Below, piece after piece: positions 54,521-63,960 of a DNA stretch of 64,000 nt. Source of the stretch: Candidatus Omnitrophota bacterium (lineage in GTDB: Bacteria > Hinthialibacterota > Hinthialibacteria > Hinthialibacterales > Hinthialibacteraceae); the NCBI GenBank assembly GCA_003598175.1, contig QZKN01000172.1, forward strand, positions 1 to 64,000. The letters are read 5' to 3'. The notes beneath the pieces are model-generated. The model ran no database searches. It had not been told where the DNA came from and saw nothing but the letters and a program-made list of their open reading frames with translations. Each line of letters opens with the position of its first letter. The first letter of the stretch is position 1. The translations under genes and the position numbers were made by a program.

Positions 54521-55792
54521 TCAGACACCATTTAACTCACTCAGGAAATTGCCTTTCTCATCAAACCGTATCTCCCGCAATTCCGCAATCGATTTCACCT
54601 GCGGACTCATTTTCAATTCCGGTAAAAGCGCTTCCGACGCCGCGATCGTGGTCACGTTCAGCGTGTCGCGAATGTGCAGCAGGCGAACCGTTTGCGGAGT
54701 GATCATTTTTCCCAGCGAGATCATGCATTGCTCCAATGCTTCGCGATCCGATTCAAACGTCAGCGGCAGAAACGCATTGAGAATGTTCCGCGAGGTGATG
54801 GCGTTGAGGTAGGTGATTTCCTTATTCATTTTATCGATCACGCGGCGGCTGGTGAAATCGGCCAGGCCGATTCCCACGGCGTTGCCCTTCGATTCCTCCG
54901 TCAGATCCAGCACGACAATGCGCAGAATGTCCGGCGTTTCCTGAATACGATAATTCAACCCATACCAGCGGCCGGTAATGTTCGGATCCAGCCCGGTCCC
55001 GCTGATGTCCTTGCCGATGCGGTCGATGATGAGCGCATCGGCCTTCTCCACCGGCAACGAGGGCATCCATGATTTCGCTTGGGAAAGGAGTTCCCGTTCC
55101 CGATTCTCGATGTCCGGCGCGGGAATAACGTGCAGCTCGGCGGTTTCGTGATAGGCGTTTTCGAGAATGGCCACACCGGCGAGTATTTTTCCCGTTTCCA
55201 GTACATGGCGTGAAACGGATAGGATGATTTGATCATACGCGAACATCGATGTGCGGCTGTGGCAGGCGTCAGCGCCGTCTTTCTTGCCCAAACCGATGGT
55301 GATCATCTTCATCAACCCGCTTTCCACTTCCCCATGAAAATCCGTATGCGGTTTGATGCGATTCACGACGATCACGCCGTCCGCCTCGTAGGCAAATCGA
55401 TCCATAAAAACCGGAATATGCAAATTCGTCTCAACCAGTCGGACCGTTTCCATCGAGGATCGAATCGGAACGCCCATCGTCTCCGGGGTAATACCATAAT
55501 CAGCCAGAATTTTCGCCTGCCCTTCGGCGGTTCCGCCGCCGTGGGAACCCATCGCCGGAAGAATAAACGGTTTTGCGCCATAGTGTTTGAGAACTTCGAC
55601 CACTGTTTTGACGATTCCGGCGATATTGGCAATTCCACGGCTGCCGCCGGCAACGGCGATATTTTTACCCTGCAAATTCTGCGGTTTCAATCCGCTTTGG
55701 CGAAATTGTTCATCAATTGTGCGCTCCACCGATTCGACTTGCGGGCGGGGAAACTGCTGTTCGACGAGAGCCATGCGCGGAAACAAATTCAT
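54521..55792 (-). CDS. Lactate racemase LarA-like (DUF2088) domain protein
   Basis: 'KPFILPAMGSHGGGTAEGQAKILADYGITPETMGVPIRSSMETV...DGVIVVNRIKPHTDFHGEVESGLMKMITIGLGKKDGADACHS'. Confidence 0.8.
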   Translation of the reverse strand: MNLFPRMALVEQQFPRPQVESVERTIDEQFRQSGLKPQNLQGKNIAVAGGSRGIANIAGIVKTVVEVLKHYGAKPFILPAMGSHGGGTAEGQAKILADYGITPETMGVPIRSSMETVRLVETNLHIPVFMDRFAYEADGVIVVNRIKPHTDFHGEVESGLMKMITIGLGKKDGADACHSRTSMFAYDQIILSVSRHVLETGKILAGVAILENAYHETAELHVIPAPDIENRERELLSQAKSWMPSLPVEKADALIIDRIGKDISGTGLDPNITGRWYGLNYRIQETPDILRIVVLDLTEESKGNAVGIGLADFTSRRVIDKMNKEITYLNAITSRNILNAFLPLTFESDREALEQCMISLGKMITPQTVRLLHIRDTLNVTTIAASEALLPELKMSPQVKSIAELREIRFDEKGNFLSELNGV

Positions 55793-56035
55793 CGGATTTC
55801 CCTTCTGTCATTATGTTATTTTACAGGAATTACAATTTTTCACTCTCCTTTCCATTTTACCTTCATCCATTCCGGAAATGGAGGAGATAAGCATTGCAAC
55901 AAAATACAACCGTCAAAACGGGAGATAATATTCCAGTTTTTTTGACAAAAATGCGCTGTCCCTCTTTAAAACACCCTACCAATTAGAGTAATTTATACGA
56001 AAATATTGGGGTGCGGGCTTCCGGTCTGCACATAT

Positions 56036-56094
56036 GGGTAGAGCAGGCGTCCTCGCCTGCGCTGTTCATGCAAGCGAGGACGCTTGCTTTACCC
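56036..56094. repeat. Inverted pair of dispersed repeat (25-bp arms)
   Basis: GGGTAGAGCAGGCGTCCTCGCCTGC (56036-56060) opposite the reverse complement of GGGTAAAGCAAGCGTCCTCGCTTGC (56070-56094); three differences between arms. Confidence 0.8.
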
Positions 56095-56166
56095 ACGGAT
56101 GAACAAACGATAGGTTTTTTTCATCATTTGTTGTGATCAACCGATCATGATAGTTTATGAGAATCC

Positions 56167-56245
56167 TGGCAGGGCAATGCGAACAAACGGCAAATGCCTG
56201 CCAAGGGCAACGGTGAAGCGGTATCGCGTCAAACCGGATTGCCCT
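56167..56245 (+). ncRNA. Candidate structured 5' leader of trpB2
   Basis: Two nested hairpins: TGGCAGGGCA/TGCCTGCCA (bulged G), then AGGGCAA-CGGT...GCG-gtat-CGC...ACCG-ga-TTGCCCT. Ends 38 nt before the preferred trpB ATG. No known riboswitch motif recognised. Confidence 0.3.
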
Positions 56246-56283
56246 CTTTATCGCCAAAAAACTTTACGAAAGAGGACGAAATC

Positions 56284-57639
56284 ATGCTGCAACGACGTAT
56301 ACGACTACCGGATGACAAGATTCCCACCCAATGGCTGAACCTGGCTCCTTATTTGAAGAATCCCCCGGCGCCTTATCTGGATCCGGCAACCTATCAGCCC
56401 GCAAGCCCTGAACAAATGGCGGTTATTTTCCCGATGGGATTGCTTCAACAGGAAATGAGCGCCGATCCCTGGATCGATATTCCCGAACCGATACTCGACA
56501 TTTATTCGATGTATCGCCCCACTCCACTGCATCGGGCATACGGATTGGAAAAAGCGTTGGGAACTCCCGCAAAAATCTATTACAAAAACGAATCCGTCAG
56601 CCCGCCGGGAAGCCACAAAACCAACACAGCCGTGGCGCAGGCGTATTACAACAAAATGGAAGGCGTCACCCGCTTGTCGACGGAGACCGGCGCCGGCCAA
56701 TGGGGCAGCGCTCTTTCCTTTGCCTGCAAATTGTTCGATCTCGCCTGCACGGTGTATATGGTAAAGGTCAGTTATCATCAAAAACCCTATCGAAAATCCA
56801 TGATCAACGTCTGGGGGGCGGAAATTTTCCCCAGCCCCTCCGATAAAACCAACGCCGGACGAGCGATTCTTGAACAATATCCGGACACGCCCGGCAGTCT
56901 GGGCATTGCGATCAGCGAAGCGGTGGAAGACGCCGCCACGCACGACGACACCAAATATTCACTGGGCAGCGTTCTCAACCACGTTCTGCTTCATCAAACC
57001 ATCATCGGCCTGGAAGCGAAAAAACAGTTCGATATGATCGGAGAATCGCCGGATGTGGTGATTGGTTGCGTCGGCGGAGGGAGTAACTTTGCCGGTCTGG
57101 CGTTTCCTTACGCCGTCGACAAAATCAGCGGAAAAGAATTGAAAATCATCGGCATCGAGCCGACAGCCTGTCCGACCATGACGAAAGGTGAATTCCGATA
57201 CGACTTCGGCGATACGGCGAAAATGACCCCACTGATCAAGATGCATACTCTCGGCCACGATTTTGTGCCGCCCGGCATTCATGCCGGTGGATTGCGGTAT
57301 CATGGGCTGGCCCCGTTGCTTTCCTGCGCGATCGACGAAGGACTGATCGACGCCATCGCCGTTGTGCAAAACGATGTATTTAAATCAGCGGTTTTATTTG
57401 CGCAAACGGAAGGAATCATCCCCGCGCCGGAAACGTCGCACGCCATTTGCGGAGCGATTCGAGAAGCGTTGCGGGCAAAAGAAGAAGGCAAGGAAAAAAC
57501 CATCCTCTTCAACTTCAGCGGTCACGGCCATTTCGATATGAGCGCGTATGACAATTATCTCGCCGGCAATCTCATCGATTACGAGTATCCGGAAGAAAAA
57601 GTCAGAGAATCCCTCGCGCGTTTGCCGAAGATCGGTTGA
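56284..57639 (+). CDS. trpB: TrpB-like PLP-dependent enzyme (tryptophan synthase beta, TrpB2 type)
   Basis: '[52 protein letters not shown]', '[16 protein letters not shown]', N-terminal extension typical of TrpB2. Confidence 0.92.
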   Translation: MLQRRIRLPDDKIPTQWLNLAPYLKNPPAPYLDPATYQPASPEQMAVIFPMGLLQQEMSADPWIDIPEPILDIYSMYRPTPLHRAYGLEKALGTPAKIYYKNESVSPPGSHKTNTAVAQAYYNKMEGVTRLSTETGAGQWGSALSFACKLFDLACTVYMVKVSYHQKPYRKSMINVWGAEIFPSPSDKTNAGRAILEQYPDTPGSLGIAISEAVEDAATHDDTKYSLGSVLNHVLLHQTIIGLEAKKQFDMIGESPDVVIGCVGGGSNFAGLAFPYAVDKISGKELKIIGIEPTACPTMTKGEFRYDFGDTAKMTPLIKMHTLGHDFVPPGIHAGGLRYHGLAPLLSCAIDEGLIDAIAVVQNDVFKSAVLFAQTEGIIPAPETSHAICGAIREALRAKEEGKEKTILFNFSGHGHFDMSAYDNYLAGNLIDYEYPEEKVRESLARLPKIG

Positions 57640-57687
57640 TATTCTTTTATTATCACTTACATAAAAAATCGGTGTAAAACCACGGAT

Positions 57688-60402
57688 TCAAATCGGCGGC
57701 TCCTTTCGTTGCTCTGCCTGGGAAATTTTATATTCCCCGAATCCATCCAGCAACTGCCGGAACGTTTTCGGCGGATATTTTTGGAAACTCTCTTCGTCCA
57801 CATAGACAAAATCATAGACAACATCCGACTGAACGCGGTTGATATCCTCACACCACTGCCGTAGTCGAGCCATTTTCTCCGGCACATCCAGGTCTTCCTG
57901 TCCTTTGGTTTCAACGATGACGATATGATGATTCGAAAGTTTGACTAAAAAGTCCGGGTAGTAGTTGGAAATGTCGCCGTTCGCGTTGACATAGTCCAGC
58001 TTGAAATGCACAGCCAGATAGTTCTTGGCGAATGAGACCACATCGCCGCAATTCTCGAGAAATCTCGCAAACTCAAGTTCCAAAGGGCTGTCTCCAATGA
58101 TACGGTTGAAGACGCTTTTTCTGGGAACAAGATACCCTTGATCCTTGGCGACAAAAGGCCGGGTTTGTCGCAACTTGATCGTGTCGCGGATTTCGGCGTC
58201 GCCTTTGTCTCGCACAGTCAGCGCGTTTATCGCATTTGTAAAGGTATCGATCAACGTCTTGGCAGCAACCATTTCCGACAAATTACGCAATGTATTTGGA
58301 TTTTCCAGTTCCACCATGCGGTCAAATAATTTTTCACGCACAAACGCCTTAACCTTGCCATACAGAACGTCGTAGCCGCTTACCAACCGTAAATCCTTCA
58401 TGATGGTCTGCGCAAAGTAACCGATTACGCTGCGATAATCAGCCACACCCGCCGTGTCCAAAATCGTGGTATGCGTCGCCTCGCCCGTGGTGATGTCTTT
58501 AAAAACGATTTCCCGTTGTTCCTCTTCGCTGAACTCGCGGTACTTCACGCGTGGATGCCTGATCGCGGCGATGTCCATATCGCTCAGGCTTTTGTATTCT
58601 CGATAGACGCGCGGCGTCAGCACCGGAATTTCAATATCCAGCGCAGTGATGTCCTTCTTCTCGTTTTCCTTATCCACTTCGATCACCAGCGGAGTCTTCG
58701 GCCCGGTTCCTTCCCCCATCGCCTTGCGCTCCAACACCACACCTTCGGCTTGGATGGATTCCACGAAGTCCATAAAGGCATCGGTGCCGACTACGCTGAC
58801 GTACTCTTCCACATCGACGGGATACATTTTTCGCAATCCGCGTCCCAGTGTCTGTTCGGGTAGAATATTGCTCTTCGCGGAATAGGCGCGCAGCCCGACA
58901 ATCGTGGTGACGTTGCGCACGTCCCAGCCCTCTTTGAGCATCATGACGGAAATGATCGCCTTGTATGGGCTGTCCGAGCCGTCAATGGCGTTGGCCTGCC
59001 CGCGCAGTTTCTCCAGTTCTTCCTTGGCTTTGCCCGACGCCGCTTCGGAAATCTCGCCGTTGTTTTTCGTGTGAATGACCAGCACGGCGCCTTTCAATTC
59101 CGCGTAATTCTCCTCCAAATATTCGGCCACGTCGTCGCAGTTGCGGGTGTCGTCGGTCATCACGAACAGGATGGCCTTTTTGCCCATCTTTTCGTGTTCG
59201 GTATACGCCTTGCGCCACTCGATCACGCCGAGGTGAATGTAATCGGCGTATTTTTCGGTGTACCGGGCGCTTTGACGCTCCGCCAGTTTGGCGCGACTGG
59301 GGGCGTCGGGCAGGACGGGATGCTTGACCACATTCTGCGAGATGGCTTCCACCAGCGGGTAATCGGCCACGGTCTGCACGAAAATCGCGCCGTTGTTGTG
59401 CCTGGGTGTGGCCGTCGTGTCCACCTGCATGGAAAGGACCGCTCCCTTCTGCTTCAGCCGGTTGTGAATGTCTTCGATGGATTTGAACCAGGCCATGCGC
59501 GGATCGTGAATATGATGCGCTTCGTCATTCAACACCATCAGTTCGTCGATATCCCGAACGATCATGCCCAGGTCTACTTTGGAATCCGTGGTCGCGCCCG
59601 TGGGCCGCTTGCCCAGAAAATAGTCCCGCAGATCTTCATCGTCCGGCGACGGTGGAATGTCCTCGCCCGAATACACCCGATGAATGTTCGTCAGGAAGAT
59701 ATTGCCCGTGTGGCGCGTCACGCGCACTTCGTCCTGAAGATGCAGCGTCAACTGAAAATCTTCCCGCCAGTTGCGCCCGTCAAACCCGTTATCCGGCAGC
59801 ACCGGATCATGGAAAAAGATACGAAGCCCCTGGAAATCGCGGTAAACCCGATCCAGGACGATGATGTTGGGTGTAATGACCAGAAAGTTGCGCGCCAGTT
59901 GCGATTCCGGCTCGTATAGTTTATGAAAAAAACTCCACGCCAGCGCCAGGCTCAACACTTTGGTCTTGCCGCTGCCTGTCGCCATCTTCACCACGAAACG
60001 CCGCCAGGTCTCGTCGAACATCCCGGCTGATACAACTCCGGAACTGTCAAAGCGCATCAGATCGTACTTGTCCTGCACTCCCACCACATCGTAGAGATAG
60101 ACAATCGTCTCCAGCGCTTCTCGCTGTGCGAAGTAGTATTCAAACTGCGTCACGGTCCCGTCGACTCGCGGCAACAGGTGCGGCGTGTTGAACCACCAAT
60201 TGAGCAGGCTGCGGCTGGTATCCGCCGCGCCTGCATACCCTCCATCCCGAAACTCCTTGACTTTGCGACGCAGCGTTGGCACGAGCGGCGGCATGAGTTT
60301 ATCCATGCTGCTTTCCCGCAGCGCCTCATCTTCGGGAAACCAGCGGATGCCCGGATCGAGAATTGCGTGGGGGGATTGCGAAAATTCTTTATGCAGCGCC
60401 AT
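57688..60402 (-). CDS. Type III restriction enzyme, Res subunit (DEAD/DEAH helicase-nuclease)
   Basis: Walker A 'MATGSGKTKVLSLALAW', DEAH box 'VLNDEAHHIHDPRM', 'LPEQTLGRGLRKMYP', C-terminal nuclease-like 'YYPDFLVKLSNHHIVIVETKGQED'. Confidence 0.92.
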   Translation of the reverse strand: MALHKEFSQSPHAILDPGIRWFPEDEALRESSMDKLMPPLVPTLRRKVKEFRDGGYAGAADTSRSLLNWWFNTPHLLPRVDGTVTQFEYYFAQREALETIVYLYDVVGVQDKYDLMRFDSSGVVSAGMFDETWRRFVVKMATGSGKTKVLSLALAWSFFHKLYEPESQLARNFLVITPNIIVLDRVYRDFQGLRIFFHDPVLPDNGFDGRNWREDFQLTLHLQDEVRVTRHTGNIFLTNIHRVYSGEDIPPSPDDEDLRDYFLGKRPTGATTDSKVDLGMIVRDIDELMVLNDEAHHIHDPRMAWFKSIEDIHNRLKQKGAVLSMQVDTTATPRHNNGAIFVQTVADYPLVEAISQNVVKHPVLPDAPSRAKLAERQSARYTEKYADYIHLGVIEWRKAYTEHEKMGKKAILFVMTDDTRNCDDVAEYLEENYAELKGAVLVIHTKNNGEISEAASGKAKEELEKLRGQANAIDGSDSPYKAIISVMMLKEGWDVRNVTTIVGLRAYSAKSNILPEQTLGRGLRKMYPVDVEEYVSVVGTDAFMDFVESIQAEGVVLERKAMGEGTGPKTPLVIEVDKENEKKDITALDIEIPVLTPRVYREYKSLSDMDIAAIRHPRVKYREFSEEEQREIVFKDITTGEATHTTILDTAGVADYRSVIGYFAQTIMKDLRLVSGYDVLYGKVKAFVREKLFDRMVELENPNTLRNLSEMVAAKTLIDTFTNAINALTVRDKGDAEIRDTIKLRQTRPFVAKDQGYLVPRKSVFNRIIGDSPLELEFARFLENCGDVVSFAKNYLAVHFKLDYVNANGDISNYYPDFLVKLSNHHIVIVETKGQEDLDVPEKMARLRQWCEDINRVQSDVVYDFVYVDEESFQKYPPKTFRQLLDGFGEYKISQAEQRKEPPI

Positions 60403-60408
60403 GTTTGA

Positions 60409-61269
60409 TTACTTGCCTTTCTTTTTTGCGGGCGTCCCAGCCATATTGAGCTGCTTATGCTGTTTGGTCTCGATTTTTTTGATGCTTTCCGCCGCAGGCA
60501 ATTCCTCGGGCATCGTCCCGCCCAATTCCTGAATGGTTTGTCGCACTTTCGCGCCGACTTCATGATGCGTTCGGTTCGCCGCTGCTTTTCCTTTAACCTC
60601 GTCCCGGCGCAGTTTTTCCTCGGTCTGAGTCGCCCGGAACAGGTTCGCCGCCAATTCCGTGCTGCCCATGTGATCCAGAATCTTCTGGCTTTTTTTTAAT
60701 CCTTTCCGCCGGTGGATGTCTTCCTGTTTCAAACCACCATAGAGTCCCATATACCCATGATTCTGAAAGATGGCGTAGTCTATCGGCTCGATAACACCTG
60801 CCCCTTTGGCCGCATCTGCCAGTTGGAGGTTATGGCGGCGCATTTCCTCGCGAAGCAGAAGCCGACGTTCCTCCTCAATGCGTTCATCTTCCAGTTCCTG
60901 TCGCCGCGTCTGGATGGCGAAATAGGTCTGGCCTTGCGCCACAATCTCTTTCCTTGGATCGGCGTTCTGGATTGCCAAATAACAGGCATAACGCGACATG
61001 AGTATAGATTTAACCGATCGTTGGCCCCCCTTGCCGATCTCGATCATTTCGGTGACGTCAACGAAATGATCCTCGATGCGGTGTCCACTGTTGAAACAGG
61101 CTAACTTGGCCTTCTCGATGACACCTTCAAAATTGCGGTAATCACCATATCCCAATACTTCGGCAAAATCCCGACTCGACCAAAACTCCATGCCGGCATC
61201 GTTCGTCCTCCTGATCTGCTCAAAGGGTGACGCATGCCCATTGGTTGTCTTCACAATTTCCTTCGCCAT
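60409..61269 (-). CDS. dinD: DNA damage-inducible protein D (DinD)
   Basis: 'SPFEQIRRTNDAGMEFWSSRDFAEVLGYGDYRNFEGVIEKAKLACFNSG...FVDVTEMIEIGKGGQRSVKSILMSRYACYLAIQNADPRKEIVAQGQTYFAIQTRRQEL'; start overlaps the mod stop. Confidence 0.9.
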   Translation of the reverse strand: MAKEIVKTTNGHASPFEQIRRTNDAGMEFWSSRDFAEVLGYGDYRNFEGVIEKAKLACFNSGHRIEDHFVDVTEMIEIGKGGQRSVKSILMSRYACYLAIQNADPRKEIVAQGQTYFAIQTRRQELEDERIEEERRLLLREEMRRHNLQLADAAKGAGVIEPIDYAIFQNHGYMGLYGGLKQEDIHRRKGLKKSQKILDHMGSTELAANLFRATQTEEKLRRDEVKGKAAANRTHHEVGAKVRQTIQELGGTMPEELPAAESIKKIETKQHKQLNMAGTPAKKKGK

Positions 61270-62162
61270 TATTTCTTTCCTCCGTTCTTTCCAATGCTCA
61301 CGTCCACAATCGTCATCGTGTCGTTGCCGAAGATGTCCACTACCTTGACCGCGATCTTGCGCCGCCCCGGTGTGCATTCGTGGAAGATGCTCTTCAGCTC
61401 CAGCGAGCGGTCTTTCTTGGTGCGGAAGCTCTGCCACTCGTTTTCAAAGATATAATCCCCCGTCCAGCGTTCCTCCCATTCGCCGCTTTCCTCGTTCCTG
61501 ACGCGGATGATCTCGCGCTTGCTCTCGAAATTGAAATCCACCGCCCAGTAATCGATCCAGTCCGTCCAGTTCTTCGTCAGCGTTTCGCGCGTGACGATGC
61601 CGTTTTTGTCCTTGCTTACTTTGACGATCTGCCCCTTTTCCACCACGATCCGGCTGGCTTTGTCCTTGAGCGTGGCTTCGGCGTTGGCTATCGAGTCTTG
61701 TGAATAGAATACCGAGAAGTCGGTCAACTCTACTGCCACTGCGGGCGGGACTCCCGCGCTCCCTTTTTTGCCTTCGCGGACGTGCGGTTTAACCTCGATG
61801 GCGGCCACGTCGTGGAAGACCACCTGGTTCTTTTCCACCGCCCGCTTGTCGAACACCTCGGCGGGGATGTATTTGGGCGCGATGTCGATGCCTTTGGCGC
61901 GGGCTTCGTCCAGCACGTTGGGAAACAGGCCCATCTCGAACTCGAAGCCCAGAATATCGACGCGGGTGATGTGTTTCCGGCGGCATTCCAGGATGATCTC
62001 TTCCACGAACAAGCGCGTCACCGGCAGGTTGACCGGCCCCACCGCCACCAGCCGCCCCGCTTTCTTGCCGTGGAACGCGGCGAAGTTCTCCACCTTTTCG
62101 GCGCGGTAGGCGCGCAGGATCAGGTCGAGGAACGCCGCTTCCTTCTCCTCGATCTGTTTGCG
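61269..62162 (-). pseudogene. C-terminal part of type III methyltransferase (mod), separated from the N-terminal part by an in-frame TAG
   Basis: Reading past the TAG at 62165-62163 in the same frame gives 'RKQIEEKEAAFLDLILRAYRAEKVENFAAFHGKKAGRLVAVGPVNLPVTRLFVEEII...', continuous with ORF 61269..62093. Confidence 0.8.
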
Positions 62163-63524
62163 CTACTCTTCTTCGCGCAGGTTGGGATTGACGCCGATAT
62201 AGTGCTGCCGCTCGTATTTGCCCAAGTTGAGGATTTCAAAGGCGCGGTAGTCCTTGCCGTCGGCTTTGAGCTGCCGCTGCACGCCGATCAAGCGCTTGCG
62301 GGTGGTGTGGATGGCGAACTTGCCCAGGTCGGTAACGATCCACTTGCGCCCCAGCTTTTCCGCTACCGCCGCAGTAGTGCCGGAGCCGCAGAAAAAGTCC
62401 GCCACTAAATCGCCTTCATAGGTTCCCGAACCAATAATCCGTTCAAGCAGTTCATTAGGCTTTTGTGTTGGATATTTTGTATTATCAATGGGTTTAGGTT
62501 GGTATGAAGGGAAATCATCCCATACGTCCGATGCCAAGGTTCCTTTTTCCGGATCATCAACATATGTAATAGTATGAGCCTTTGACTCTCGTTCAGAGTC
62601 AGTAGCTTTGCGGCTCATTCTCCGTCTTGTATAGAACCATCTCCCCTCAGAATCTTGCTGCATTGTATCACGAACATAATCACTGAAAGGAACCCTTACT
62701 TCAGGCGATTTTTCGTTGATTTTGAAAGCGTTACCCTTCTTGAACCATAGTATTGTCTCATGGGCCTTCGGTAGTCGTCTTCCGTGTGCGCCACCCATAA
62801 TCTGATGTTTCCATATTAATTCCCCAATTATCCTATCCTTACCAAAAATCTCATCCATTACCATCCTTAAAAAACCAGTTACCCGCCAATCGCAATGCAC
62901 ATAAATACTCCCATCCTCCGCCAGCAAATCCCGCATCAGCACCAGCCGCTCGTAAATCATGGAGATAAAGGAATCCGCCCCCTTGCCCCACGTGTCGCGG
63001 TAGGCGATTTCTTCGAGGATGTTGGGTTTTTTTGTGAAGGTTTCCCCCCGGTTTCCCCCCAAGCTTGGGGGGACGGAAGAGGGGATTTCGATATCCATGC
63101 TGAAATCCGCGCCCACGTCGAAGGGCGGGTCGATGTAGATGAGTTTGAGGCCGCCCTGCTTTTCGATTTCCTCGCGCAGCGGGCCGTTTTTCAGGCTGGA
63201 GAGGATGAGTTTGTTATCGCCCCAAATCAGTTTGTTGGTCCAGCCCTTGAGCTGGCGGCCGCGCTCGTCCAGACTGAACAGAAACTCCTGATCTTTGTCT
63301 TTCCGCTTCACGTCTTCCGGCTTCTCGGCGCGCGGTTCGTCCACCTGCTCGATCACCTGAAAGGGCAGGACGATGCTGCAGACCTCGCTGGTCTTGCCGT
63401 TCCAGACCAGCTCCACCTCCCGCTTGTCTTCAAACAGCAGAAAGCGGTATTTGTCCGGCAGCGGTTTGTCCGCTTCGATAAAACGGATGATTTCCTGTTG
63501 TTCCTGTTCGGTCAGCCGTGGCAT
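62163..63524 (-). CDS. Type III site-specific DNA methyltransferase (mod), N-terminal part up to the in-frame TAG
   Basis: beta-class order: 'LIYIDPPFDVGADF' (DPPY-type motif IV) before 'LVADFFCGSGTTAAVAEKLGRKWIVTD' (motif I). Confidence 0.9.
   Translation of the reverse strand: MPRLTEQEQQEIIRFIEADKPLPDKYRFLLFEDKREVELVWNGKTSEVCSIVLPFQVIEQVDEPRAEKPEDVKRKDKDQEFLFSLDERGRQLKGWTNKLIWGDNKLILSSLKNGPLREEIEKQGGLKLIYIDPPFDVGADFSMDIEIPSSVPPSLGGNRGETFTKKPNILEEIAYRDTWGKGADSFISMIYERLVLMRDLLAEDGSIYVHCDWRVTGFLRMVMDEIFGKDRIIGELIWKHQIMGGAHGRRLPKAHETILWFKKGNAFKINEKSPEVRVPFSDYVRDTMQQDSEGRWFYTRRRMSRKATDSERESKAHTITYVDDPEKGTLASDVWDDFPSYQPKPIDNTKYPTQKPNELLERIIGSGTYEGDLVADFFCGSGTTAAVAEKLGRKWIVTDLGKFAIHTTRKRLIGVQRQLKADGKDYRAFEILNLGKYERQHYIGVNPNLREEE
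63055..63072. repeat. Perfect 18-bp palindrome inside mod
   Basis: CCCCCCAAGCTTGGGGGG, inside a C/G-run-rich block 63041-63088 that encodes 'IPSSVPPSLGGNRGETF'. Confidence 0.85.
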
Positions 63525-63960
63525 GAATGTCCTCTTCAATTCCCAACATTTTTATTTCGTCGTTTCCGTAAACTATTTCAGCGCCTTTTTATCTGATTCG
63601 CAATCCAAAACACAAACGCTGCCAAATATGTCATTTCTCGCGGCGACGTAGAACCGCGGAAATTTTTCGCACAATTTCCTCTTTGGTTTCTCGTATTTCC
63701 ATGTTGCCGTCTTTGCCAACCATTTCAGCATCATTCCTTCTGATCTGCAATCCGAAACGCGGACGTCGGCCCTACGGCAGGGTTGATGATTCAATCGAAA
63801 TGATGCAGCCGAATGAATGGATTGGAACAACGTCGCCGCATACAGATGCAAAGCCTATCGATAAATAGTCGCAGCCATAGAATTCCTGGTCATGCGCATA
63901 ATTCCAAATGAAATCCCATTGTCCCCTTGGCGCTCCGTTAAAAACACATTTTGATATAAA

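Noticed and set aside
59071-59919. 282-aa plus-strand ORF inside res
   Set aside because: Antisense shadow of the conserved type III Res gene; no protein-like motifs.
61269-63524. Genome-wide amber recoding (e.g. pyrrolysine) to explain the TAG in mod
   Set aside because: TAG ends several normal genes in this window (32605, 33447, 45925), and no PylS/PylT-like gene was seen; a simple mutation is more likely.
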